Shown here: piece by piece, positions 1-10,934 of the stretch | How the letters are laid out: each line of letters starts with the position of its first letter | Numbering within the stretch: the first letter of the stretch is position 1 | The notes under the pieces: generated by a model | Database searches by the model: none | Seen by the model: only the letters and a program-made list of their open reading frames with translations | What the model was told of the DNA's origin: nothing | Translations under genes and position numbers: made by a program | From: Apostichopus japonicus | Taxonomy: Eukaryota > Echinodermata > Holothuroidea > Aspidochirotida > Stichopodidae | Reading direction: 5' to 3' | Length of the DNA: 64,000 nucleotides | Assembly: GCF_037975245.1 (NCBI RefSeq) | Contig: NC_092583.1 | Span: 8,074,764-8,138,763, forward strand

Positions 1-620
1 AAACTTTGCATTTCTCAATAGAAATTATATGAAACATTTCTGTGCTACTTAGAGGAGAATATACCTGTTTAGATGCTCCCTGAGAGAATAATATGTAAGA
101 CCTGTCTTAAAAGGATACACATAAGTTTTCAACGCATGTGATGTACTGTAATGATGCATCAACCTGGAGTGATATTTCTTTATGCCAACATCACCTTTCT
201 TTAACACCTTTCTCTAAACGCCAACACTCCACGAGTCCATGACTATGGAAATATCATGTAGCTAGTAGTAATACCTACTTAAGGGATGTCCTCCCTAATG
301 TGAACATTTTACTTTACTACAATTGTGGTCCTTCCAAAAGCTAGATCTGCTCTCGACTCAAGGGTAACTCAAAACTAAGGTAGAAGGCTCATCATCCAAT
401 GTTACTCCTGCTGATGCTTTCTCTTCATTTGCCATCTTCTTAAACTAGCTTGTTGACTTCGTTCATCACGTTTGTTTTGAAAGTCTTTCCATCATGGCCA
501 ACGTTTTCATGAACATTGGGGAATTCTAAAATATCCCTGCGGCCTAAGTAAAAAACAAAGAGAAACCAGAAAGCCAGTGGGCTGATTGTGATTCCTGCCA
601 ATTGAGATTATGATCCCAAG
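1..620. other. Gene-free sequence, nothing recognised
   Basis: There is no open frame with coding character, no repeat partner found elsewhere in the window and no RNA-like fold seen by eye. Composition is ordinary AT-rich intergenic or intronic DNA. Confidence 0.5.
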
Positions 621-1246
621 CCCTGCCCCCTAATAAATGTGCATAATATCACATTGAATAAACATTATCATGTACCCGCTATCTACCAACACCTTCACAC
701 AAAGTATGATTCAATTTTGAAAATGTTTACATTTGACCGTGACCTCATTAATATTTATGAGATGAGCACCAAATCCAAAGGGCTCTTCTACTCACTATGG
801 TGCATCTATTTACCAAGCATGACTTCAATCCAACATGTCGTTGTTCAGATACCGTGTTTACAAGCTACTTTAGTGAAAACCAACTTAAGCCACGCCCACT
901 AATAAATATGCATATCATCATCTTGAATAGATATCAAAATGTACGGCTATCAACCAGCACATTAATACCAATTATGAATAAATTCTGACTTTCGGTTGCG
1001 GAGTTATTAGCATTTGGAGATTTTCAGGTTTGACCCCGTGACCTCATTATTCATGAGATGAGCATCAAAATCAACAGGGTTCATCTATTCGCTATGGCGC
1101 ATTTATGTACCAAGTATGACTTTAATCCAACTTGCCATTGTTGAGTTATCGTGTTTACGAGCCAAGGGCCTCACATACACACAGACACACACACGCACAC
1201 CTACAATCACCATCGCATAGATTCCTTGAACCTTCGGCAAGGAATC
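621..1246 (-). repeat. Tandem duplication of a CA-tailed dispersed repeat, ending in a hairpin
   Basis: Two diverged units of about 268 bp follow each other (starts near 621 and 890). Both open with a CCCNCTAATAAATNTGCATA-type segment and both carry a GTGACCTCATTA...ATGAGATGAGCA segment. After the second unit comes a (CA)n-rich stretch (about 1172-1200). Then there is a perfect 9-bp stem, GATTCCTTG at 1220-1228 and CAAGGAATC at 1238-1246, with a CCTTCGG loop, followed by A's. Read on the - strand, the end next to the CA tract (a GTAAACACGATAACTCAA-like segment) matches the start of the repeat at 27642, so this is a family rather than a single-copy sequence. I cannot name the family. The hairpin plus simple-repeat end suggests a retroposon terminus, which is inference. 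Confidence 0.55.
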
Positions 1247-1249
1247 AAA

Positions 1250-2980
1250 AAGGACAATTCTAAACCAGCCCCGCAAGTTTCAGTATAGGCCATATCATTT
1301 CTTAGTGAGGATAATTATTTTCTCACATTTTGAACTTAAACCAATCACATTGCTCGATCTGTTTGGTCTTTGGAAAATATGTTACAACATCTGATTGGTC
1401 AGGGTTCTTCTTACTATGGAATGTCATTGATAAAAAATGTTGTTCCCTATGAGCATTGAACTTGGGCAAGTTCAAATGTCTAGAGCTAACTTTTGTTCCG
1501 TGACCAATGTCAATGGGAATTAAGTGTGTTAAAAAACTTGATCTTTCCACATGTAATATATTTGAGATTTTTCTGTAAGTGAAGCTCATGGATTCTTGAG
1601 AAAATACTTAGCAATAATACAGTTAAACATAATTGTAAAGTTGCTGTTTAGTAATGATCTTAAAAGTAATAATTGGAATCTTAGTGAATACTAAGGTCAA
1701 AACATGAACATGGCATTTTGTTGAGAAGTAAGAACTTGTTGTGCAAATTGTTCTTTTTCTTTCATGAAAGTTTATCATGGGGCATGTCTTATGAGATGCA
1801 GGTGTAGGATAGGCTCAGGCCTATAGGTCTTTCCAATTGGCAGGTGTTTATACTGAAGGTCTCAAGTTACGTACGTCTTACAGCTTTTGAAATAATGGCC
1901 ATGGCCATGCCGGATAACCATTAATTGCTCAGATAATCAAACGGTTAAATGGTTATTGGATTAACCAAAATAACACAGCCCTAATAAGTAACCCTAAATA
2001 AAATGTTTAAACATCAGTGAATTCTCTTAGTGTTTTACTGGTTACAAGTGTCTGTCATTTATTTCAAGCCATCCTTCCCTCTACAGCAGATCACTTTAAC
2101 AAAACGTAAAGAATTATTTAGCATACTTTTGCCAGGGAAGTACCAGACTGAAAAGTTGTCTAGTTCATAGAACTTTATGAGCCACAGGCCACCGCTTTTT
2201 GTGCATTTGTTTCAGGGGTTTCTTCTGCGTTCCTCTTTCTTGCTGAGTGTCTAGTGCCTATTGACAAAATAAATGAAACCTTGAAGACAACTGATCAACC
2301 ATTTTAGAGCCACTAGGCTGAAATAGTACCATATGATGTTATTCAGCCTGTAAAAGTTTAAGCACCAATAACACAGAAAATTGAAATTCATTATGATGGC
2401 GAGGTATCACACATCAAAGCCTCCTTCCTATGAATTCATACTTATATTCATCCTTTTCCTTATGAACATCACATAAGCAGTTCTAGACTCTGCATGCTAC
2501 AGCTGTGGTGAGGAACAATTAGTTATGGGCCTAGGCTAGTTGCCAGGCAAACGAATAAACTTGATACTATTCATGGATGATCTAACATTGTAACTAGCTA
2601 CAGTAAAGCCCAAATGAAAGATAAATGCTAGCTTAGGTTGGGTCCTTTGTCCAACTCCAGAGTCCAAAGACTAGAAATTTAACATAGAATGCTCTGATCT
2701 GGAAATTGCAAGTTGCCCCCACCCTTTGGGATCTTATCTAAGCTACAATATCGGCAAATATACAATCCCATATTTCTGGCACCGTTTATGCATCCTTGAA
2801 AAAGGTCGTGCGACCTCCTACTCTTGATTATGCAAGCTTGTGACCTCTCAAAAGAAGGGAATATCTCGAGACATGCAAAGATCAAGCTAAAGGCAGTAAA
2901 AAAAAATCTGAATCGTTAAGGCGAAGTGTATATTTCAACCAAGAGGCAATTTCGCCCTATAGTTCATATATTTAGCAGTT
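1250..2980. other. Gene-free stretch
   Basis: Only short random open frames are present (up to 88 codons on the - strand at 1323-1589, with no recognisable motif). No transposon ends or tandem repeats were found. Confidence 0.45.
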
Positions 2981-2981
2981 T

Positions 2982-2983
<2 letters not shown>

Positions 2984-3055
<72 letters not shown>

Positions 3056-3086
3056 GTATGTATATATATATATCATATATGTATAC

Positions 3087-3126
<40 letters not shown>

Positions 3127-3129
3127 ATA

Positions 3130-3174
<45 letters not shown>
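2984..3174. repeat. (TA)n microsatellite, about 190 bp
   Basis: Nearly pure TA dinucleotide with a few interruptions (TTTATA, TGTATG, CTATAT). The open frames reading Ile-Tyr repeats through it are artefacts of the dinucleotide. Confidence 0.95.
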
Positions 3175-3176
<2 letters not shown>

Positions 3177-3179
3177 TAG

Positions 3180-4090
3180 TGGAAATAAATAGAAAAGCAA
3201 CTTAACGTTATATAAAATATGCAGTATTTACAGCTTTGGAATAAGCAAAAGCAGATTTGACACATGTTACATTTGATAGGCGCCACATACACACAACTAG
3301 GACGTTATGGTACCATAACAATATATATTAAAATATCTATGAAAAAGGGCGAATCTATTAACCTTACATTAATATTAACTAACGAAGAAGACGTATTGAA
3401 GTTGTGATCAAATATTCGTTATTCCATTTTTTTTAAGTAATTTTATATTATATTTGCTGGTATATTGCTTCACGCAAAGCTCGGCCTATCTAAGACTCGG
3501 TTTTTTATTCCTCCTTGAAGATCTTCTTGGAAAATAACTTTAGAGCTGACATAAAAGTTTATGGTTTTTTATATATTTTATTATAATTATATCTTTTCAA
3601 GGAAGCATATATTGCTTTATTTGAATCGTATTCAGATTTCAGGAAGTCGCTGACAATATACGAGCTGAACTACACACGACTTCAACTGTTTTTCATTTCC
3701 TTCTTGAGATACAGCATGCATGTAGGGCTGGCACACAGTTTCATGGGATTTCTGTCGACCTTTTTGTTAACTATATCTTTTTGACGAGCTAGTCTATAGT
3801 TCTAACTGAGTAAGTATTTCAGCAAGCATACGACTGTGTTTAAGACATGATGGTGGGAGCCCTTCTATTATAGTATAATAGCTCAATGTTTTCTCTTCAT
3901 ATCAAATGCTGCTGTATGTTTTGTTACTAAAGCCATCGCCCAGGAAGGGAGATGATTGTGGTTCAATATTATTTGGCCATGTTGCGTTTTCAACCCATTT
4001 AGGACAGTGTTCCCCTACTTAGGCCATAAAGGATATGCACTTACCAATCCACCCCTCCCCCTCCTTCCTCACCCAGATTCCATCTGATTC
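3180..4090. other. Gene-free stretch
   Basis: AT-rich sequence with no coding signal, no inverted terminal repeats and no partner repeat noticed. Confidence 0.4.
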
Positions 4091-4109
4091 TGGTCTTTGC
4101 TGGGGTTGC

Positions 4110-4520
4110 ATCTGCGGGTGTGTGTGGGTGTGTGTTTACGTGTACGTCCGTATCACTTGTTTTGGTCTTCAACAACTCACCAACGGAGTGATGGATATTT
4201 TACATACTGGCCGTGTAGATGTATTATGATAGGTGAGCCCTATTGTTTTCGCCCTGATCTTATCAATAATAATAATGAGGTTATGGGGCCAAACGTAAAA
4301 TTCTTTACATTGCAATAACTCGGCAACCTTAAGTCAGATTGTAGCCAAACTTGGTATTCAGTTGTTGACCAATACCTGGTACATGTAGGCCTAAATGCAT
4401 TGGGAACATCTGGGCCCCAAAATTCCCGGCCCTTTTTTTTGCTGGGTGGACCCATATTTTATTTCCAACTCAAATGCATTTAGGGACACATTCTTTGGGC
4501 CCCTTTTTGGGGCCCAATAC
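4110..4520 (+). repeat. GT-headed dispersed repeat, diverged copy
   Basis: A GT-rich head (4117-4140) is followed by AACAACTCACCAACGG, and later by CAATAACTCGGCAACC with a CCAAACTTGGTATTCAG segment (about 4308-4360). The same order of elements (GT tract, then 'ataactc' and 'ttggtat' words) is seen at 27604 onward and, inverted, at 621-1200. Similarity is only at the word level, so membership of one family is probable but not certain. Confidence 0.35.
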
Positions 4521-4524
4521 TTTT

Positions 4525-6950
4525 AATAATTTTGTCAAGTTCATTACATAATCTTGCGTAATGACATACAATACTTTGACATTCCACTAAGCAAGGAACC
4601 ATAGTGCCCGTTGGGCTGTTTTAAAAATAAACCCTTCTAGTTGGCTTCTCTTTTTGTAGTACAGCAGTGTTATACGACCCGAGGTTAACAGCAGATACTT
4701 TTTCAATAGGATTAAAGAGTTAAGCCTGCTAAGCATCGCATAAAGTTATCAACTCACTTTGTTAGTTAAGTGAATAAGGACCCTAGAGATGACAGTACAA
4801 TACATCACAAGACCATCACAAGACATCAGAGGACGTTGGAAGACCTTAGATGACACTAGAATACATCAGAAGACTCGGAAGGCATAATTGGACCATATGA
4901 TACGTCAGAAGGCCCAAGTAGATCTAAAGAGATATCAGTATACTTGAGTCGACATCACAGTCCTTAGCCAAAGGCTCTTATTGCAAAATTTAACATTCCT
5001 CAATATTTCAGAACGAATTTTGGGTGCAGAATCTCGGAGTCTCCGAAGGTACTTCCGCAAACTAACGTGCACTTAAATCTGGCCTGTTCTGACACCTTTG
5101 AAAGTGTTGGCTTTGTTTGCTTGATTCAGTTTTCAAGTGAAAAAGATCGAAATTTTCTTTGCGTGATTACTTTCATATACCAGTTTCTAATACCACTGGA
5201 ATGTTTCTGTAAATTATTTTTCGTGGAAAGTATGATATTACTTAGTTCTATAACTAAGTTAAATCTTTGATGTTTTTTTTGGGGGGGGGGAGTTTTTTTT
5301 GGGGGGGAGGGGGGGTTCTTTGCGACAGTTATATGTTGGTCTAGCAAGATCCGGCTCATTGTAATGTATCCGTTGATCTATACATAGACAACACTGGTAC
5401 ACCCACACGATAGATCAAAATATAAGGGCAGTTTAGAGGTAAAGTTACTCCTGACGGAAATTTCCAAGCATCGTCTACACATCCTTTCGAAATTCTTTAC
5501 CCGACGTTGTCAAGTTTCAAACGTAAACATGCACAGGCAAAGAGGAATGATTATACATGTCCAAGTTTTGCTTTCAAGTTTATTGTACGGGATATGTTTA
5601 ATTTTCCATGAAATTCAAATTTAATTTCCGAATAGTCTATTATTAGAAGTCTTATACTATATGTCCAACACAGCACAATACACGAACTACATGACCGCAC
5701 CTTCATTAAATCACAGTGTGTAAACAAACTACAAGTTGTAAAATTTAATTGCGAGAGAAAGTTTTTATGTATATAAAGTATAATTTAAAAGACGCCTGAA
5801 AACTGACTGAGAAATTATCATAAATAATATGGAAAAAAGCGGCAAAGAATTTCTTGGTCAGGAGCGGGACTCAAACTAGTCTTGTTCAAGACCCTGACTT
5901 TCTGCTGTTACTTTGCCTGTTACAATTAATATGAGTGCGCCCTCACATTCTCCTTCGAAAATCTGTCAAAACGAGGGTCTTCGTTTTACGTACCGCACCA
6001 CAATTAAAGTTGTGTTCATCCGCTCGAAAGGTTAACCATTATCAGAGAAAAGATGTCAAAGTACCTAAGGTAAAGCATGGTTTAAGCATGTTATCTGTTA
6101 CTGTTATCGTTTGTTCTGCCTTTATATAAAACAACTTAATTTAAAGTACAGATGGTGTGGAAATAGGGAGGTTCGAAGGTGATAAAAACCATTTAGAAAA
6201 TCGTTAGTTAAATGTTGATATTACTGCAAGCGAGCAGATGGAAGGGTAGGGGTTCAGTATGCTAAACTTGCCCCTCTTGTGCCATGATAGTCCAAGATCT
6301 CAGCATCATGTGGTGGTTAGGATATACCAGTTGAAAACTTCTATCTTTGCTTTGGCATGTATTGAAAGTGACGAGTTTAGTGTGTAAGTCAATGGAACAA
6401 TTAACTGTGGTGCGAGACCTTTACTAAATCTTCATTTATCTTGTGTTCGTATCACCAACTTACGGTCTAGATAGCACCATTATTACTCCTAGGCTGCTTA
6501 CACGAAGACGGATACATCGTTACATATTCACAGAAGGCAATAATTAAGAAGAAAAAACTGCAAGAGGATAATTACTTTGACATAATATTTAAATCTGGTG
6601 AACGGCCTGGGAATAATTTGTCCCTACAACGCCTTTAACGAAGTTGGATAAACCAGTGGTAGCCTAAAGCCTACACAGCTCCTGGCATTATGTGGAGTAC
6701 AGGTCTAACTAAGGCTAGCCTAGACCCATTGGTACGAGGATAGCACTTACTATCCTAGGTGTTAATAAGCCAACTTCTAAGGTACAAACATGCGGCATTT
6801 TTAGGGTCCATTTCCTTTCCTTGTTTATGTTCCTACCACTCCTCAGTTACAGTTACTGCACCTGTGATTAAGTAAATGCACATTGACGATGTGGATTCTA
6901 CATAATTTATGTTTGAAAACCAATATTTGACATTAAATCCATGAATCACA
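4525..6950. other. Gene-free stretch with T/G homopolymer block
   Basis: No gene or clear mobile element was recognised. At 5273-5316 there is an alternation of T-runs and G-runs (T8, G10, T8, G7, G7). Short imperfect words of the ACATCAGA/GACATCAG kind recur at 4800-4960. A weak B-box-like string near 5870 on the - strand was considered and rejected as an RNA gene. Confidence 0.4.
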
Positions 6951-6951
6951 G

Positions 6952-8590
6952 ATGACCCAGCGTGGAGTCAATTTATATATAAATAAATCACCATGGCCAA
7001 GAACAAGTGGATTTCATATTTTATTGTGGCTTGTAAGTGGTGTATTCGGTTTGCACCATTTCTATCGTGTATGGTGGTGCACAGGTGGATTCTTTGGTGT
7101 TGGAGTTTTCAGAGACCTCTGGAGAATTCCAAAATATGTAGACTCTGCCAATGATATACACCAGAGTATAAAAGGAAGTTCATCCAACAGATGATGAAGA
7201 ATCCCAAAACCAGCTTTTTCGAGCTCTAGAATTTGCACTCAGTTAGTTATTGGTACTTTCTTTGGCTACTTAACGATGGTAGCCATATCTGAAGAATTGC
7301 TCAGTAATTTCCGATGGTACGAACTCTCGTAGTACCCTTTGCAATAGCTAGTGTTCATATTGTGGGTAACATCGGTAGGGAATTCAACAACTGGGTGCGC
7401 TGAAGCCAGCGCTGTGTGGATCATACATGCTTAGACCATTGCTTACCTTACCCAGCGGTGTAGCATACCAAGTCATTCTTAGTGCCTTCTTATTTCAGAA
7501 GATTCAGGAAAACTCCGGAAGCATGGATGATTCAAAGTATAGGTAGGAGGCTTTTCGTTCTTTCATTGCAGGTACATTTGATGTTATCACTAAAATGGCA
7601 TTGCTCCCAGCTGGACTGTGTTTTCTACATTGAACAAAGAAAATAATAATAATAATAATTGCTGGTTTAGTATTATTGCAGGTCTTGTGTTATCAACGAT
7701 TGCAACATGATTCAGAAGAATATGGATTATGCTTGGAAATATCTGAATCACTAACATTTGCACATTTACTGTTAACTGATTTTATTACGTTATTTCTAAT
7801 ACTGATTTGCGATAACAAGATATTGGGATACTATGGCAATACGCAGAGGCATATTTTTCTCTGGACTGTCCCTTGTGAACAGTATGACAAAAGTCAGGCC
7901 CCAGTCAAGAGTTGAATGACTTAGGTGAAAACACTAATTGTTTGATTTGTCATACTGAAGAAAACTTAAATTCAAGACTGGTATTTCGCTTGTGGCATAC
8001 TTTAATAGATGTACCATGCAGGGCACGTATTACATGTAAATTGATTAATAATCTGTACTATAGATAAGGATGCACATAATCCAAGTTTTTGGATGCCCAG
8101 ACAAATCTGGTCTCGGGAGGAACCAAAACATTTTCCCGGAAAAGCAAAGATGAAAAGAGAATATCCCAGTGCTCAAAGTTAACTTTCAATTAATGTTTGA
8201 TACTTGTGTTTTTTTTTAACGTAATATGTTACATGTTTACGTTTTGATGAACAGGATCCTGCATAACTGATCTTTGGTTTTCGGCAATATACTTAAATGC
8301 CTACATTACCATAGGGGATGGGGAAACAATCAAGGTTAGATACGCAGTCAATCACTTCTTCGACTCACCTTTCTGGAAGGAATTCGTGGCGACCATGCAA
8401 CAGTTATATCAGCGAGGAAAAGCCAGTGGATGTCGACGTCTTTGGTCGGATCTGATGGACTCGTTTGATCCTCAGGGCGAGATGAATGCTTATAAGTTTG
8501 GTAGCAGATCAAATATATCCGTGGCTTCAACTAATCTAATAAATCTAGTATCCTATCTACTTTCCGTAGGACTATGTGAAGGGAACTAAT
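6952..8590 (+). pseudogene. DNAJC22: DNAJC22-like (wurst) membrane J-protein, degraded
   Basis: DNAJC22 proteins have an N-terminal TM2-type membrane region, several more membrane spans and a C-terminal J domain. Here residues 21-65 of the first frame (6952-7191) carry the TM2 signature: LLWLVSGVFGLHHFYR, then WWCTGGFFGVGVFRDLWRIP. About nine residues that normally lie between HHFY and the WW..GG block appear to be missing. Two TGA codons follow (7192-7197). The family sequence then resumes in the same frame (TQLVIGTFFGYLTMVAISEE, 7198-7328), shifts frame (FAIASVHIVGNIG near 7340-7373), and shifts again (ILSAFLFQ near 7475). A later block at 8250-8530 matches the segment before the J domain (FFDSPFWKEF, then DSFDPQGEMNAYK), but no HPD-bearing J domain follows before the stop at 8590. 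Order and spacing suggest one uninterrupted ancestral coding region. I read it as a pseudogene. A gene with missed introns or assembly errors is a weaker alternative, because the homologous blocks run straight through the stops. Confidence 0.72.
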
Positions 8591-8951
8591 GAACAACATA
8601 ATGCTTTTATCTATTTGTTTTGTCTAATAATATGTCAGGGTCTAATAATTATGTCATTGCTCGTCCGATACATTGCGTTATGTATAAGTTTGTGTTGACG
8701 GTCAGGAGTTCGGCTTGGTAAAATTTACACAATCTTAACTATTGATTTTGTTAATACAACTATGTGATGCTTTGACAATTTGTGAAGAAATGCACTGCTG
8801 TTTGTGAGGATCATCAGTTGCTTGTGTGTCATCCTTTGGAACTAAACAATATCTAAACTAGAATGGAAATAATTAACGTGTCCTTCTCATATTTAGATCA
8901 AACTCAGAACAGTTTTCAGAACAGAGTTTCCATAAAGTCAGAGAGAGAATC

Positions 8952-9042
8952 TCTGGACATACAATCACCGCCCATAGCCTAGTTGGTTAGGGTGTCCGCA
9001 TACTAAGCGGGAGGCCCGGGTTCGAATCCCGGTGGAGGCTGG
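8952..9042 (+). repeat. tRNA-like SINE head
   Basis: From 8970 the sequence reads like a tRNA: an A-box (TAGCCTAGTTGG, 8975-8986), an anticodon arm closing on CCGC/GCGG around the loop ATACTAA, and a perfect B-box (GGTTCGAATCC, 9019-9029) inside a GC-rich T stem. The acceptor stem pairs poorly (mismatches at the fourth and fifth pairs), there is no extended variable arm, and the anticodon would be ACT. It is therefore more likely the pol III promoter head of a tRNA-derived SINE than a working tRNA gene. The 31 bases before and into it (CTCTGGACATACAATCACCG onward) recur at 9333-9365. Confidence 0.65.
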
Positions 9043-9332
9043 AAGTTTTTTCATTATTCTGGATTTTCCTTCTCATTACGTTTTCAATTATATATATATA
9101 TATATTTATATATATATTATATATTTGCCTTTGTCGTTAACCTCCTTTTCATTAACATAAAGTCTGTTGAAAGTATTTCTTTCGAGATCCGGCTTTAGGG
9201 ATCAAAAATGATTTTCGAGTTGGTTAGCATCATGTTTGATCTCTAGAGTAAGGCAAAAACAGAACTAGTATTGTTCGATACATGTGTGAAACGCCTACAG
9301 TGAAATTACGACCTTCCTTACCGGTTTCGATC

Positions 9333-9366
9333 CTCTGGACATACAATCACCGTCTATAACCCAGTA
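9333..9366 (+). repeat. Truncated second copy of the tRNA-like repeat leader
   Basis: CTCTGGACATACAATCACCG followed by a diverged CATAGCCTAGT-like stretch repeats 8951-8982. It is cut off at once by a (TA)n tract. This is either a 5' fragment of a second SINE copy or a local duplication. Confidence 0.6.
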
Positions 9367-9386
9367 TATATAGATACATACATATG

Positions 9387-9437
<51 letters not shown>

Positions 9438-9444
9438 ATATATA

Positions 9445-9487
<43 letters not shown>
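9367..9487. repeat. (TA)n microsatellite
   Basis: TA dinucleotide array of about 120 bp with minor interruptions, running into a short TGTGTGTATGTGTG tail. A smaller TA tract lies at 9090-9125. Confidence 0.95.
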
Positions 9488-9489
<2 letters not shown>

Positions 9490-9490
<1 letters not shown>

Positions 9491-10139
9491 TGTGTGTATG
9501 TGTGAATGCACCTCACCCAGAATGTCAGGACCGGTGCTGGGAAACACCTGCACCTTAAAGGGCAGGACATTTTGAAAAGACAGGACCGAAAACCCGGTCC
9601 TGGATTTTCTTTGGCTTATAGCCATCATCATGCTGCCCTCTTTCTTCTCTCAAAGTTTGAAGATGATCCTGTCTTTGCCTATAGTATGAATATGTGTCTT
9701 TTTTTTTCAGCATGGTAAAATTAAAAACACACATTGACTTTGACATGCAACTTTAATGAATGCTGCCCTCGGTCCTGAAATTAAAACACACCTCTTCCAT
9801 AACGCAGGTATGAAAGTATATTGCCTACAATATGGGGACCATATAAAAACTTCAGGACTAACATATTGTGTTTAAACAGGACCAGCCATGCATGATCATT
9901 AATTATATAGAGAAGATGATGACAACTAAATTAGGCATCAATATTCGAACAACTTCCAAATCAGACTTTGAGACAAGTAAAAGTTATTTTAAATACCAAT
10001 GTGCCACTTACTAAAATAGAATGGATATATACAAACATCATTAATTAAAGAGGTTATGAAATGGAAAAAAATCTTTATCATCGTATTTTGTATACTCGTA
10101 GCTTTGCAATGATACCCAATTTGTGTCAAACGAAGTTTG
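9490..10139. other. Gene-free stretch with GGACCG/GGTCCTG words
   Basis: No gene recognised. 'Caggacc' and 'ggtcctg' words recur at 9527, 9580, 9597, 9771 and 9880 in both orientations. This may mark an eroded inverted-repeat element, but I could not define its ends. Confidence 0.3.
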
Positions 10140-10145
10140 CATCCT

Positions 10146-10928
10146 CAGGGTTCTGCCCAGGGTAGATTGAGTGCCGGCAGGACTATCTAAGCGGAGCGCC
10201 ACCATCGGTTGGCGCGGAGCGTCCAAGAAAATTTTGGGTTTTGGGAACCCCCCAGATGGCCGGAAACGGCCCTTCCCGAGTATTCTGAGCCACATATAGA
10301 CAGCTTTGAAATGAGATCTCATGTCTGGAATTTTTCATAATTAATGAAAAAAGTTAGGACAAATATCTGGAGCACCAGAGTACAGACCAGCCGGTGGTGC
10401 CTATTAAGTATACTAAAAAGCAATAGCAATGCACCGTGCACGTGGCTGACTAGTTCGTGTAGCCGTCACGTATAGTCACTACGAGGCGGAGTGCGCTGGT
10501 CGTGCCTAATGCAATATGATGTAAATTCACCCGCTACGAAGGTTAACGGCCGTATGTGTACTAGCTAGCTGGATAATGCCTGTGTCTCGCGCGATGAAAA
10601 TAGATATAAATGAAACTATCAAAAGTACGATCGGGAGTTGGAAACGGAAACAGTCATTGGTCTGGAATGCGGAACTCTGGTAATTTTTACTAAGTATGAC
10701 ACTGTGATGTGTTGGATATTTTGAATTTGAACAGTTATGAACTGGATTTCCCCTAGTCTCAAACAGATTGTTTCTGTACGTTCGACCCTCCGGCTATGGA
10801 GCTGTTTTTTGGAGTTCCTATCGAAAATAAGTGCCGGTCGGAAAAGTCACTCAGGCAGATTGTGGTGGTCGGTAATTCAGCGTGCTGGTCGGGCCCGACC
10901 GGCGCCGACCGGCAGCGGCAGAACCCTG
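10146..10928. mobile_element. Non-autonomous DNA transposon, CAGGGTTCTGCC ends, 6-bp target duplication
   Basis: The left end CAGGGTTCTGCC and the right end GGCAGAACCCTG are perfect 12-bp inverted repeats. CATCCT flanks both sides (10140-10145 and 10929-10934). The CA...TG termini resemble the hAT superfamily, but the symmetrical duplication is 6 bp, not 8. An 8-bp reading (TGCATCCT) is possible only with asymmetric ends. The element is 783 bp and codes for nothing recognisable. Positions 10182-10280 hold a module (AAGCGGAGCG, TTGGCGCGGAGCG, GATGGCCGGAAACGGCCC) that also occurs in the elements at 41625 and 58224. Confidence 0.75.
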
Positions 10929-10934
10929 CATCCT

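Noticed and set aside
2926-3192. Open frame of Ile/Tyr repeats (also at 9384, 37879, 39681)
   Set aside because: Translation of (TA)n microsatellites in any frame gives Ile-Tyr repeats; no start context or flanking coding signal.
5860-5940. tRNA-like sequence on the - strand
   Set aside because: Only a weak B-box-like string; no A-box at the right distance and no cloverleaf.
8970-9040. Functional tRNA gene (anticodon ACT)
   Set aside because: Acceptor stem mispairs, ACT is not a usual eukaryotic anticodon, and the upstream sequence is repeated; kept as a SINE head.
9527-9900. Transposon suggested by GGACCG/CGGTCC words
   Set aside because: No paired ends or target duplication could be found.
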